Shown in pieces: positions 14,713-23,963 of a stretch of 64,000 bases of DNA. Position 1 is the first letter of the stretch; every line of letters begins with the position of its first letter. The notes under the pieces were generated by a model. The model made no database searches, was not told where the DNA came from, and saw nothing but the letters and a program-made list of their open reading frames with translations. The stretch is from Labilithrix sp. Lineage in GTDB: Bacteria; Myxococcota; Polyangia; Polyangiales; Polyangiaceae. The translations under genes were made by a program, and so were the position numbers. The stretch covers positions 7,496 through 71,495 of the forward strand of contig JAQBQL010000066.1 in NCBI GenBank assembly GCA_028287035.1. The letters run 5' to 3'.

Positions 14713-16665
14713 ATGGCGAACACGTCCGAGCTGCCGAAAGGCGGAGTGCGGCAGGGCGGGAAAGAGGAGCTCCGTGCGACGCTCCTCAAGACCTACCTGC
14801 TCCGCATCCGCGCCGAGAAGGGCGAGAAGACCGTTCGCTCGATCCTGACGGGGGCGGGGATCGATCCCGCGATGATCGACAACGAGACGGGCTGGGTCAG
14901 CTCGCTGGCCGCCAAGCGCGCGCTTCGCGGGATCTGCGAGCTGCTCGGGATGGAGGCGCTGCGCCAGCGCGGCGAGTGGGTCACCAACGCCGAGGCGCTC
15001 GGCGCGATGGTCCGCATGCTGCGCTCGGCCGAGCACCCGATCGACGCCTACGAGTACCTCGCCGACAACGCCCGCGAGGCGACGCGCATCGGCACCTGGG
15101 AGCTCGCGCAGGTCACCGGCGCGAAGAGCAAGGACAAGGACAGCGCCGCCGCCAGCAAGGTGGAGGCGACGATCGACCCCGACGCGACGCAGGATCCGAA
15201 GGGGCCCGATCCGCGCAAGAAGAAGGTCGATCGCGCCAAGATCCACGCCGTCCGCATGATCTACCGCCCCCGCACCGACGGCTACGACGAGCCCGAGAAG
15301 GTCGATAGCCAGACCGAGGTGCTCTTCTGCGCGGCGCGCGAGGGCGAGCTCGCGGGCATGCCCCGCATCTGGGGTCTCAGCGACGCGCGCATCACCCACG
15401 AGTCGTGCCTCGCCAAGGGGGACGACGCGTGCACGTACCTCTGCGAGTGGGATCTCCCGGCGACGAAGAGCGTGACGGCCATGGCCGGCGCGGCGGCGGC
15501 GGTGGTCAGCGGCACCGCGGTCGGTCTGCCCGGCGGCATCCTGGCCGGCGTGCTGGGGGCGGCGGTCGCGGGCGGCCTCGGCATCGGCATCGCGCGCATG
15601 TGGGAGCGCGGCAAGCGCGAGGGGTTCTCGCGCGCCTTCGAGAAGAACCGCATCGCCGCGCTCGAGCGCGGGCTCGACCTCAAGGGCGAAGCCACGCAGG
15701 CCGCCATTCCCGGCGAGCTCACCGGCACGGTGCTCGGCGGCAAGTACCGCATCGGCAAGAAGATCGGCTCGGGCGGGATCGGCGTCGTCTACGCGGCCGA
15801 GCACACCACGCTCGGCCACGAGGTCGCCGTGAAGGTGCTGCGCGGCGCGGCGGCGAAGGATGGCGGCGAGATCGCGCGGCTCCGGCGCGAGGCGTACATC
15901 CAGGTCCACATCGATCACCCGAACGTCGCGCGCGTCCACGACCTCGACCAGATGCCGGACGGGTCGATGTACGTGGTCATGGAGCGCCTCCACGGCCGCT
16001 CGCTGGCCGACCGTCTCTCGCGCGAGCACATCATCACGCCGGGCTTCGCGATCCCGGTGTTCATCGGCGTGTGCCGCGCGCTGTCGGCCGCCCACGCGAA
16101 GGGCGTCGTCCACCGGGACCTCAAGCCGGGCAACGTGTTCCTCTGCGATCAGGGCCCGCCCAAGGTCCTCGACTTCGGCATGAGCAAGCTGACCAGCGCC
16201 GAGTCGCTCACGCAGGCGGGCTACACGCTGGGCACGCCCGAGTACATGGCGCCGGAGCAGTGCATCGGCGCCAACGTCGTGCCGCAGACCGATCTCTACG
16301 CGTTCGGCGTGCTCATGTACGAGGCGCTCACGGGCGAGCTCCCGATCGTGGCGCAGAGCCGGCGCGAGCTGCTCGACCTGCACCAGCGGCAGATCCCCGT
16401 CCCGATGCGCCAGCGCCGGCCGGATCTGGACATCCCGGATGCGCTCGATCAGGTCGTCATGAAGTGCCTGAAGAAGCGCATCGGAGACCGCCCGCGCAGC
16501 GCCGACGAGCTCGAGGCCATGCTGGCGGCGATTCCCCTCGAGGGGCTTCCGCTCGCGTATGCAGTCCGTCCGCGGCGCGCGACGCCGTCCATCCACCCCG
16601 ACGACGGCACGATCCCGGCGCTCGCCAGCGAGCCGCCGCCGCCGCCTGCGCCGCCGAAGCCGTGA
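14713..16665 (+). CDS. Ser/Thr protein kinase with N-terminal V4R-like sensor and central membrane segment
   Basis: A protein of 650 aa. Residues 15-250 form a sensor region ending in THESCLAKGDDACTYLCEW, which resembles the end of 4-vinyl-reductase/XylR-N type ligand domains (Cys-x8-Cys with bulky aromatics). A Gly/Ala-rich hydrophobic stretch (255-297) follows, then a kinase domain (about 341-610): IGSGGIGVVYAAEH, the Lys in VAVKVL, HRDLKPGNVFL, DFGMSK and APEQ. Having the kinase at the C-terminus is the reverse of usual PknB-like proteins. The stop overlaps the phzF-like ATG by one base (TGATG). Confidence 0.88.
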   Translation: MANTSELPKGGVRQGGKEELRATLLKTYLLRIRAEKGEKTVRSILTGAGIDPAMIDNETGWVSSLAAKRALRGICELLGMEALRQRGEWVTNAEALGAMVRMLRSAEHPIDAYEYLADNAREATRIGTWELAQVTGAKSKDKDSAAASKVEATIDPDATQDPKGPDPRKKKVDRAKIHAVRMIYRPRTDGYDEPEKVDSQTEVLFCAAREGELAGMPRIWGLSDARITHESCLAKGDDACTYLCEWDLPATKSVTAMAGAAAAVVSGTAVGLPGGILAGVLGAAVAGGLGIGIARMWERGKREGFSRAFEKNRIAALERGLDLKGEATQAAIPGELTGTVLGGKYRIGKKIGSGGIGVVYAAEHTTLGHEVAVKVLRGAAAKDGGEIARLRREAYIQVHIDHPNVARVHDLDQMPDGSMYVVMERLHGRSLADRLSREHIITPGFAIPVFIGVCRALSAAHAKGVVHRDLKPGNVFLCDQGPPKVLDFGMSKLTSAESLTQAGYTLGTPEYMAPEQCIGANVVPQTDLYAFGVLMYEALTGELPIVAQSRRELLDLHQRQIPVPMRQRRPDLDIPDALDQVVMKCLKKRIGDRPRSADELEAMLAAIPLEGLPLAYAVRPRRATPSIHPDDGTIPALASEPPPPPAPPKP

Positions 16666-17450
16666 TGGAGCTGCGGCTCTTCCAGGTCGACGCCTTTTCC
16701 AGCGAGCGCTTCCGCGGGAACCCGGCGGCGGTGATGCCGCTCGACGCGTTCCTCGACGACGCGACGCTCCAGGCCATCGCCGCGGAGAACAACCTGTCCG
16801 AGACCGCGTTCCTCGTGCGGGACGGCGACGACTACCGCCTCCGGTGGTTCACGCCGACCGTCGAGGTCCCGCTGTGCGGCCACGCAACGCTGGCGAGCGC
16901 CGCGGTCGTCATGGAACGGCTCGAGCCCGCGCGCGCGAGCGTCGTGTTCCATACCCGGAGCGGCCCGCTGACCGCCCGTCGGGCGGCGATGCGGTATGCC
17001 ATCGATCTTCCCGCCCGGTCGTCTCGCGACATCGAGCCTCCGGCCGGCCTCCTCGAGGCGCTCGGCGTGCCTGCGCGAGCGGTGCGCGCGAATGACCACG
17101 ATCTCCTGGTCATCGTGGAGGACGCCGCGCAGGTCCGCACGCTGACCCCGGATCTGGCGTCGATCGCGCGACTCCCCTGGAGCGGCGTCATCGTGAGCGC
17201 CCGCGGCGACGAGGGCTACGACGTCGTCAGCCGCTACTTCGCGCCCCGCGACGGCATCCCCGAGGACCCGGTGACGGGCTCCGCGCATTGCACGCTCCTG
17301 CCGTACTGGTCCGGCATCCTCGGCAAACCCGAGCTTCGCGCGTGGCAGGCCTCGCGCCGCGGCGGCGAGGTGGTGTGCCGTACCCGCGGCGAGCGCGTCG
17401 AGCTGGAGGGCGCGTGCGCGTTCTACCTGGAGGGCGTCGCGGTGGTGTGA
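16665..17450 (+). CDS. PhzF-family epimerase/isomerase
   Basis: A protein of 261 aa. Family motifs are FQVDAFSSERFRGNPAAV at the N-terminus, NLSETAFL with the conserved catalytic Glu near residue 45, FTPTVEVPLCGHATLAS and, in the second half, EDPVTGSAHC. PhzF proteins are diaminopimelate-epimerase-fold enzymes; most are of unknown substrate and only some act in phenazine synthesis. No phenazine genes are present. The ATG at 16665 shares its first base with the kinase stop codon. Confidence 0.9.
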   Translation: MELRLFQVDAFSSERFRGNPAAVMPLDAFLDDATLQAIAAENNLSETAFLVRDGDDYRLRWFTPTVEVPLCGHATLASAAVVMERLEPARASVVFHTRSGPLTARRAAMRYAIDLPARSSRDIEPPAGLLEALGVPARAVRANDHDLLVIVEDAAQVRTLTPDLASIARLPWSGVIVSARGDEGYDVVSRYFAPRDGIPEDPVTGSAHCTLLPYWSGILGKPELRAWQASRRGGEVVCRTRGERVELEGACAFYLEGVAVV

Positions 17451-17452
17451 GG

Positions 17453-17479
17453 GGGCCGCTGCCGTAAGGGCAGCGGCCC
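17453..17479. terminator. Perfect 11-bp hairpin between convergent genes
   Basis: GGGCCGCTGCC (17453-17463) pairs with GGCAGCGGCCC (17469-17479) around a 5-nt loop. It begins 3 nt after the phzF-like stop and lies before the 3' end of the lipoprotein gene at 17498. There is no T-run. Confidence 0.6.
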
Positions 17480-17497
17480 AGCGTCGAAGGATCGTGC

Positions 17498-19672
17498 TCA
17501 GTTCGTGGGAGCGAACTTCACGCAGCGCATCCCGAGCTTGCCGTACTTGTTGAGAAGAGGCGTGTTGCCCCACGAGCTCTTCTGGTACGAGTGCACCTCC
17601 CACGAGCCATTGCCGGTCCAGCTGCTGCGGGCGTCAAGCGGATCGGCGGACGTGTTCAGGTTCGCCGCGAGCTCGTACCCCGAGCCAATGATATCGGAGT
17701 GACCGAGCGGACCACGGCCCCTCGTACGCCCAGGCGCCGTCAGGAATACGATGTAATCCTCGCCGGCCTGCTTGGGATACTCGTAGCTGTAGCGGTAGTC
17801 AGACCACTCGATGGATGTCGTCGCGGGCCAGCTGAGCCCGCACTGCGCGTGAGAAGCGTCCGTCGCCCAAGGAAACCGGCAACCCCAGTACGTCTTGTCG
17901 CCGCTATCGTCGTTCGGCAGGCAGCACTTCTGGCTCGTTGCATTGCAGGTGAGGCTTGTCGTCGACGTCTTGCAGTCCGCCGCCGATGTCGCGGTGGTGC
18001 AGGTCGACGAAGCGTCGCATCGCTGCGTCGGCCGGACGGGGGTCTGGGTAGTCGCCGCGGAATAGGGCAGAGCGCCGGAGCCCCAGGCGGCAAGCCATTC
18101 CTGGACCGTCTCGAGGCGGCCGCCGTCCCAGGCGCAGAACGCCTGCGCCATCAGGTAATCTACGCAGTTCAGCGTCTTCGTGTCGTAGACGGTCTGATTG
18201 AACTCGGGGTCGCCATCACCGGCGGTCCCGTCAGGGAAGCGGAAGGAATGAGTGCCCGGTGCACCCGCGAAGCAGCCGCTGGCGGACTGTTCGTTGTTCT
18301 TGAAGATGGTCCGGCCGAGGTGATTCACGACCGAGGTATAGACGCCCGCCGAGACGTCCTTGACACAGGTCTTGCTGGGGCCGCACTTACCATCCGCCTG
18401 CATGCAGGTCCCGCCCTGCGTACAATCGGCTAGCTCGTCGGCATTCGCGTTCCCTGCGAAGCTCGTCGGCAGATACAGGTCCCACGTCGGCGCCAGGGAG
18501 GAGTTGACGCCGTCCACGGTGCCATTGAGCTTCAACGGCACGGGGTGGACCTGGCCTGCGGCGCGCATGGTCTGGACCGCCGTACGAACGTCGTATCCCA
18601 CGGTCTCCAAGAAGACGCGCATGCGGCCCGACGTCGTCGGGTATTTGTCCATGTAGACGACCCCGCCGACCGCATCGGGTGCTGTGCTGGGTGTGGCAAT
18701 CGTCGTGCAGCAGCTCTCCCAGCTCGCCGCGCCCACTCCGCCCTCGCCGCCCGCCCCACACGTGTCGCCGCCATAGTGCGCGGAGCAGCTTCGGGCGATG
18801 GCACACTTGAAATTGTAATCGCAGCCTGCGCTCGCGCAGTCGCCGCCGACCACGCAAGTCTTGCCCGAGGCGCACGTCGGGTTGCCGGCGCCGCCGCAGT
18901 CCACATCGGTCTCGACGCCATTCTTCTTGTTGTCGGTCGGAGAGGGTACCTGGCACCGCAGACCGGTACCGTCACCCGTGTCCTTGCACACTGTGCTCGT
19001 GCAGTCGGCGTCGACGAGACACATCTTTGTGTCGGCGCAACTCTTGGCACCCTCGCCGCCACAGTCGACGTCCGTCTCGTTCCCGTTCTGGACACCATCG
19101 TCAGGAGTGACGGGCGAGCAAACGCTCACCTTGCAATAGCTGCTCGTGCAATCGGATTTCGCACTGCAGCCCTGGCCGTCGGCGCACTTCGGGTTACCCG
19201 TGCCGCCGCAGTCGATACCGGTTTCGAGGCCGTTCTTGACCCCGTCCGTGTTCGACGGAGCCTGGCACTGGAGCCCCTTGCCTACGTCCCTGCAGACCGC
19301 GTTCGTGCAGTCCCCCGCAACCTTGCACGCTTTCGTGGTGTCACACTTGCCGCAGACGCCGCCGCCGCAATCGATGTCCGTCTCCGCGGCATTCTTCACT
19401 CCGTCCTTGCACGTCGGGGCCTCGCATAGCTTCGTGGCGAGGTTGCAGACTCCGCTCGTGCAATCGCTCGACTTCGCGCACGAGGTGGTGATCACCGAGC
19501 CATCCACGCCCGTCCCGCCTTCTCCGGGGGTGATGACGCCGCCCTCGTCGACTCCGCCACTCGAGGAGCCGCCGGCTCCGGAGTCGCTCGAGCTGCACGC
19601 GATGATCGGTGCGGCCGCAACTCCCGAAGCGATGAGAACGGAGGCAATTACCGATCGGTCCAGAATGCGCAT
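17498..19672 (-). CDS. Cys-rich repeat surface lipoprotein with C-terminal FGE/SUMF1-like domain (copy A)
   Basis: A protein of 724 aa. The signal peptide ends at APIIAC26. After a Gly/Ser linker there are four repeats built on DGVKNxxETDxDCGG (near residues 90, 143, 192 and 248), each followed by CxxxxDC spacers. They are probably disulphide-bonded and may bind calcium. Residues about 340-720 resemble a formylglycine-generating-enzyme/sulfatase-modifying fold (AQAFCAWDGGRLETVQEW; GSWEVHSY; KLGMRCVKF). The redox-active Cys pair expected in true FGE is not visible, so a structural or binding role is likelier. A 673-aa paralogue lies 58 bp upstream. Confidence 0.85.
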   Translation of the reverse strand: MRILDRSVIASVLIASGVAAAPIIACSSSDSGAGGSSSGGVDEGGVITPGEGGTGVDGSVITTSCAKSSDCTSGVCNLATKLCEAPTCKDGVKNAAETDIDCGGGVCGKCDTTKACKVAGDCTNAVCRDVGKGLQCQAPSNTDGVKNGLETGIDCGGTGNPKCADGQGCSAKSDCTSSYCKVSVCSPVTPDDGVQNGNETDVDCGGEGAKSCADTKMCLVDADCTSTVCKDTGDGTGLRCQVPSPTDNKKNGVETDVDCGGAGNPTCASGKTCVVGGDCASAGCDYNFKCAIARSCSAHYGGDTCGAGGEGGVGAASWESCCTTIATPSTAPDAVGGVVYMDKYPTTSGRMRVFLETVGYDVRTAVQTMRAAGQVHPVPLKLNGTVDGVNSSLAPTWDLYLPTSFAGNANADELADCTQGGTCMQADGKCGPSKTCVKDVSAGVYTSVVNHLGRTIFKNNEQSASGCFAGAPGTHSFRFPDGTAGDGDPEFNQTVYDTKTLNCVDYLMAQAFCAWDGGRLETVQEWLAAWGSGALPYSAATTQTPVRPTQRCDASSTCTTATSAADCKTSTTSLTCNATSQKCCLPNDDSGDKTYWGCRFPWATDASHAQCGLSWPATTSIEWSDYRYSYEYPKQAGEDYIVFLTAPGRTRGRGPLGHSDIIGSGYELAANLNTSADPLDARSSWTGNGSWEVHSYQKSSWGNTPLLNKYGKLGMRCVKFAPTN

Positions 19673-19730
19673 GCAGACTCCCAGGAAAAGCGAACGAGTT
19701 CGTGTGTGAAAAGCGTCTTCGGCGGGTTCG

Positions 19731-21752
19731 TCACGGATACGCGCAGCGGAGTCCCAGCTTGCCGTACTTGTTCAGCAGGTTCGACGTGGGGCCGATGCCG
19801 CTGCCCGAGGTCTTCGCGTAGGAGTGGACCTCCCAGGAGCCGTTCGAGCTCCAGCCGTGGGTGACCGCCTGCACGTCGAGATTGTCGACGCCGCTCACCT
19901 TGGGAATCGTGACGTTGCTGGTCAGCGCGTACAGGTCGCCGATGAGGTCGGCGTGGCCCGCGGGCCCGCGGCCACGCGTCCGCCCGGGAGCGGAGATGAA
20001 ACGAATGTAGTCGGCGGTGTTGCCGCCGACGGCCGCGACCATCATCTCGTTGGGATATTCGTAACTGTACTTGTAGGCGGCATACTCGATGGTCGTGCCC
20101 GCCGGCCATGAGAGCCCGCAGCCCGCGCGATCGGCGTCGGTGACCCACGGAAAGCGGCAGCCGTAGTAGGTCTTGTCGCCTCCCGAGATGCCGCGGTCGG
20201 CGGGCTCGACGGGCCGGTCCGTCGTGGTCGCCTCCCACGGCATGGCGCCCGGACCCCACGCGGCATAATACTCCTGACCCAGCATCAGGCGGCCGCCGTC
20301 CCAGACGCAGAAGGCCTGTCCCATCAGGTAGTCGACGCAGTTGACCGCCTTCTCGTCGTACGCATTCTGGTCGAGCGCCGGCGTGCCGCCCGCGCCGTCG
20401 ACCGTGCCGTCCGGGAAGCGGAACGCGTGCGTCCCCCCGCCGAGCGCCGGAGTGCCGACGAAGCAGCCCGTCGCCGTCTGGTTGTTCCCCTTGAAGATCC
20501 GCCCGCCGAGGTGATTCTTGACCGACGTGTAGAGGCCCGCCTGCTCGGTGCCCGGGTTGCAGGTGGTCGACGTGGCGGAGGTCGCGCCGCCCTGGTCGCA
20601 GTCGGCGATCTCGTCGGCATTCGTGTTTCCCGCGAAGCTCGTGGGCAGGTACGGGTCCCACGCCGACTCGAGCACGGTGCGCGTCGCATTACCGGGGATG
20701 AGCGGGATCTTGCCGGCGACCCGCGCGCCCTGGACGAAGCCGCGCACGTCGTAGGCCACGGACTCGAGGAACACGCGCATCCGTCCGGCCGTCACCTCGT
20801 ACTTGTCGAGGTGGATCGTCTTGGCCTTCGTCGCGCCGCTGGTCGGGACGACATCGGCCTTCTTGCAGCAGTCCTCCCAGCTCTTGTCGAGCGCGTACTG
20901 GCCAGGACCCTCGCCGCCGTAGCCGCACGTGTCCGCGCCGTAGCCGCCGGGGTTCGTGCAGCTCCGGCCGTACGCGCACTTCTTCTGGTAATTGCAGCCG
21001 AGCGTCGTGCAGTCCGCGCCGGTCTTGCACGATTTTTCCTCGGCGCACGGATGCGCGGGATCGCCGCCGCAATCCACGTCGGTCTCGAGGCCATTGGTCT
21101 TGCCGTCGGTATACGTCGGGACGAGGCAACGAAGCCCCTTTCCGTCCGCGTTGTCCTTGCAGACGTCACTCGCGCAATCGGCGTCGAGCTTGCACTTGAG
21201 CGCGTCGGCGCAGAGGTTGTTCGTCGTGCCGCCGCAGTCGACGTCGGTCTCGTCGCCGTTCTGGACCCCGTCCTTCGGACCCGGCACCGCGCACGTGCCG
21301 CCCTTGCAGACGCCGCTCGCGCAGTCGCCGGGGAGCGCGCATCCCTTGGTGTCGGCGCACTTCGGGTTGGCCATGCCGCCGCAATCGATGTCCGTCTCGA
21401 CGCCGTTCTTCACGCCGTCGGTGCTCGTCGCCGGCTGACACTTCAGACCGGAGCCCCGGTCCTTGCAGACGCCATCCTTGCAGTCTGCACCGACCGCGCA
21501 GGTCTCGCCGACGCTGCACTTTCCGCACGATCCGCCGCAGTCGACGTCGGTCTCGCCCTCGTTCTTCGCGCCATCGCTGCAGGTCGCAGGGAGAGGGCCG
21601 GCCTCGGGTGTGACGACCACCGCTCCGGCGTCGTCACCGGGAGTGGCGCCGCCGCCATCTCCGTCACTCGAGCTGCACGCGATGACCGGGGCCGCGGCGG
21701 CTCCGACGAGCACGAGCGCCGACGCCAGCATCGAACGATGGGAGATGGTCAT
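19731..21752 (-). CDS. Cys-rich repeat surface lipoprotein with C-terminal FGE/SUMF1-like domain (copy B)
   Basis: A protein of 673 aa with the same architecture as its downstream neighbour: lipobox APVIAC26, four xDGxxNxxETDxDCGG repeats, then an FGE-like domain (GQAFCVWDGGRLMLGQEYYAAW; GSWEVHSYAK; GKLGLRCAYP). The two are clearly a tandem duplication that has since diverged, with copy A carrying an extra Cys-rich insertion of about 50 aa in the second half. Both have GRTRGRGP near the C-terminus. They are probably displayed on the outer membrane. Confidence 0.85.
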   Translation of the reverse strand: MTISHRSMLASALVLVGAAAAPVIACSSSDGDGGGATPGDDAGAVVVTPEAGPLPATCSDGAKNEGETDVDCGGSCGKCSVGETCAVGADCKDGVCKDRGSGLKCQPATSTDGVKNGVETDIDCGGMANPKCADTKGCALPGDCASGVCKGGTCAVPGPKDGVQNGDETDVDCGGTTNNLCADALKCKLDADCASDVCKDNADGKGLRCLVPTYTDGKTNGLETDVDCGGDPAHPCAEEKSCKTGADCTTLGCNYQKKCAYGRSCTNPGGYGADTCGYGGEGPGQYALDKSWEDCCKKADVVPTSGATKAKTIHLDKYEVTAGRMRVFLESVAYDVRGFVQGARVAGKIPLIPGNATRTVLESAWDPYLPTSFAGNTNADEIADCDQGGATSATSTTCNPGTEQAGLYTSVKNHLGGRIFKGNNQTATGCFVGTPALGGGTHAFRFPDGTVDGAGGTPALDQNAYDEKAVNCVDYLMGQAFCVWDGGRLMLGQEYYAAWGPGAMPWEATTTDRPVEPADRGISGGDKTYYGCRFPWVTDADRAGCGLSWPAGTTIEYAAYKYSYEYPNEMMVAAVGGNTADYIRFISAPGRTRGRGPAGHADLIGDLYALTSNVTIPKVSGVDNLDVQAVTHGWSSNGSWEVHSYAKTSGSGIGPTSNLLNKYGKLGLRCAYP

Positions 21753-21898
21753 GCACGCTCCGCGGGCAAAAGACGAAGATCAGGCAACGCTTCCAACCAT
21801 AACGGGAAGCCCGCAACCCCAGAGCGCCGATCTTCGCCACTCCCGACGATGACGGACACATCGGCGCCAATCCCGCGACGCCTCCGGGTCAGCTCGAG

Positions 21899-22981
21899 CT
21901 ACCGCAGCACCCACACGAGGCCGGCCAGGCTCGCGGCGATGACCGCCAGCGCGAGCGTCACGACCAGCAGGTCGGTCATCGTCCACGTGCGCTTTCGCTG
22001 GGGGACGCGCGGCATTGCGCTCGTCGTCGCGGCCACCTCGGCGATCGGCGCGCTCCCCATGTGCGAGAGCTCCGACGCCGGACCGCTGCCCGAGCCGGGG
22101 GCTCGCGAGGTAGGGCCACGTGAGGCGACCACGGACGCCGGCGCCGGCTCGGGCGGGGGCGCGAGCACGAGGCTCGGCGGGGCCGGAGGGATGTCTTCCT
22201 CGCGCATCGCCTCGTCCTCCGCCGCCTCGAGCTCCGCGAGCGCCAGGCTCACCGGCTCGTCGAGGGCGAGGACCGTGACGCCGATCCGCGCCATCGTCGC
22301 CTGCCGCCACACGACGTCGCGATCGGGCGTGAGCCGCTGATCGCCGAGGTACACGCCGTTACGCGAGCCTAGATCGCGCAGCAGGATCTGCCCGCCACGC
22401 CGCGCCACGACCGCGTGCTCGCGCGACGAATCGGGATCGGCAAGCGGCAGATCGCACGTCTCGGCGCGGCCGATGACGTACGCGCGGCCCTCCTCGAGCA
22501 GGCGTAGCTCCTCGCCGATGTCGGGTCCTTCGGCGACGCGGACCTTCGCGACCGTGTCGTCGCCCATCGCGTCCATCGCCCGCTGCACGAGGGCAAACGC
22601 GAGATCGCGGGTGGCGAGGTTGAGGTCCGGCGTCGGCGCCTTCTGGCCGACCGACAGCTCGAGCCACACGCGGCCGACGCGCACGAGATCACCGGTCTTC
22701 ACGACGCGCGGCGTGTGAGGCGAGAGCTTCACGCCGCCGACCCACGTGCCGTTGGTGCTGCCCTCGTCGACGAGCGCGTACTCGTTGCCCTGCGTGCGCA
22801 GCGTCGCGTGACGGAGGCTCACGCTGGGGTCGGGGAGGCGCACGTCGCTCCCCTGACCGCGCCCGAGCACGACGCGGGCGCCGTCGAACGTGAGCGACGG
22901 CTCCTCGTCGTGGCCCTTCGAGCCACCCGTGGTCCCGGGGCTCGGCGCGCTCGCCGACTTGACCACGACGGTGACGGGCAT
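21899..22981 (-). CDS. Double FHA-domain protein with C-terminal membrane anchor
   Basis: A protein of 360 aa. FHA domain 1 spans about residues 37-95 (LGRGQGSDVRL, SLRHATL, GSTNGTWVGG) and FHA domain 2 about 166-225 (IGRAETCDLPL, SSREHAVV, GSRNGVYLGD). Both keep the Arg/Ser/Asn residues that bind phosphothreonine. A Pro/Ala-rich linker (260-335) and one transmembrane helix (about 337-358) follow, so it is tail-anchored with the FHA domains in the cytoplasm. It probably reads out Ser/Thr kinase signalling. It starts 7 bp downstream of the gshB stop and is likely cotranscribed. Confidence 0.93.
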   Translation of the reverse strand: MPVTVVVKSASAPSPGTTGGSKGHDEEPSLTFDGARVVLGRGQGSDVRLPDPSVSLRHATLRTQGNEYALVDEGSTNGTWVGGVKLSPHTPRVVKTGDLVRVGRVWLELSVGQKAPTPDLNLATRDLAFALVQRAMDAMGDDTVAKVRVAEGPDIGEELRLLEEGRAYVIGRAETCDLPLADPDSSREHAVVARRGGQILLRDLGSRNGVYLGDQRLTPDRDVVWRQATMARIGVTVLALDEPVSLALAELEAAEDEAMREEDIPPAPPSLVLAPPPEPAPASVVASRGPTSRAPGSGSGPASELSHMGSAPIAEVAATTSAMPRVPQRKRTWTMTDLLVVTLALAVIAASLAGLVWVLR

Positions 22982-22988
22982 CGGGGGA

Positions 22989-23963
22989 TCAGCCCGCCGG
23001 GGGGATGCTCTTCAGCACCGGGCGATAGTCGGTCGCCGCGTTCTCCAGCCATTCGATGACCTCGGCCGCGACGTCGCGCTGGAGGTGCTGCGAGAGCTGC
23101 TGGATGCCGGTCGGCGAGGTGACGTTCACCTCGGTGAGCTTGCCGCCGATGACGTCGAGGCCGACGAAGACGAGCCCGTCGGCCTTCAGGCGCGGCGCCA
23201 TCTCGTCGATCATCGCGCGCTCTTCCTTCGTGACCTCGTACGGCTCGACGCTGCCGCCGACGTGGATGTTCGACCGGAAATCGTCGCCGCGCGGGATGCG
23301 ATTGATCGCGCCGAGGATCTTCCCGTCGAGGAGGAGGACGCGCTTGTCGCCCTTCTCGACGGCGGGCAGGTACTCCTGCACCATCGCGTAGCGCGAGCCT
23401 TCTTCGGTGACGGTCTGGATGATGGCCCGCGCGTTCTTGTCGTTCGGCACGAGCATCATCACGCCGCTGCCACCGGCGCCGTGGAGCGGCTTGATCACGC
23501 CGCGCCCGCCGATCTCGGCGAGGAACGCGAAGACCTGCTCCTCGCTGGACGTCACCATCGTGCGCGGCATGTGCTTCGCGAAGTGCAGCGCGTAGAGCTT
23601 CTCGTTCGCGTCGCGGAGGCCCCGCGGATCGTTCATGATGACGGTCCGGCCGCGCGCGCGCTCGAGCAGCAGCGTCGCGTAGAGGTAGGCGGTGTCGAAC
23701 GGAGGATCCTTGCGGATGAGGACCGCCTGCGTGTCGGCGAGACGGACCACCTCGGGCGCGCCGAACGTGGCATGCGGGGGGCGGTCGTCCACGGTAAGCT
23801 TGCGCACGCGGGCGTGGACGTCCCCGTCCTTCACGAAGAGATCGCGCATCTCGCAGTGGAGGTTCTCGTGCCCGCGGCCTTGCCCAGCACGCAGGAACGC
23901 GAAGGTCGTATCCTTGTCCGGCAGAACCCGATCCATCGGATCCATCACGTAGACGAACCGCAT
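22989..23963 (-). CDS. gshB: Glutathione synthetase
   Basis: A protein of 324 aa, near the usual 315-320. It is an ATP-grasp enzyme that ligates glycine to gamma-glutamylcysteine. Motifs are VMDPMDRVLPDKDTTFAFL at the N-terminus, IRKDPPFDTAYLYAT, GRGVIKPLHGAGGSGVM (ATP-binding loop), NIHVGGSVEP and the metal-binding EVNVTSPTGIQ at the end. AGGA lies about 8 nt before the ATG, inside the start of the divergent ggt gene. The two start codons meet in the hexamer CATATG. Confidence 0.95.
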   Translation of the reverse strand: MRFVYVMDPMDRVLPDKDTTFAFLRAGQGRGHENLHCEMRDLFVKDGDVHARVRKLTVDDRPPHATFGAPEVVRLADTQAVLIRKDPPFDTAYLYATLLLERARGRTVIMNDPRGLRDANEKLYALHFAKHMPRTMVTSSEEQVFAFLAEIGGRGVIKPLHGAGGSGVMMLVPNDKNARAIIQTVTEEGSRYAMVQEYLPAVEKGDKRVLLLDGKILGAINRIPRGDDFRSNIHVGGSVEPYEVTKEERAMIDEMAPRLKADGLVFVGLDVIGGKLTEVNVTSPTGIQQLSQHLQRDVAAEVIEWLENAATDYRPVLKSIPPAG

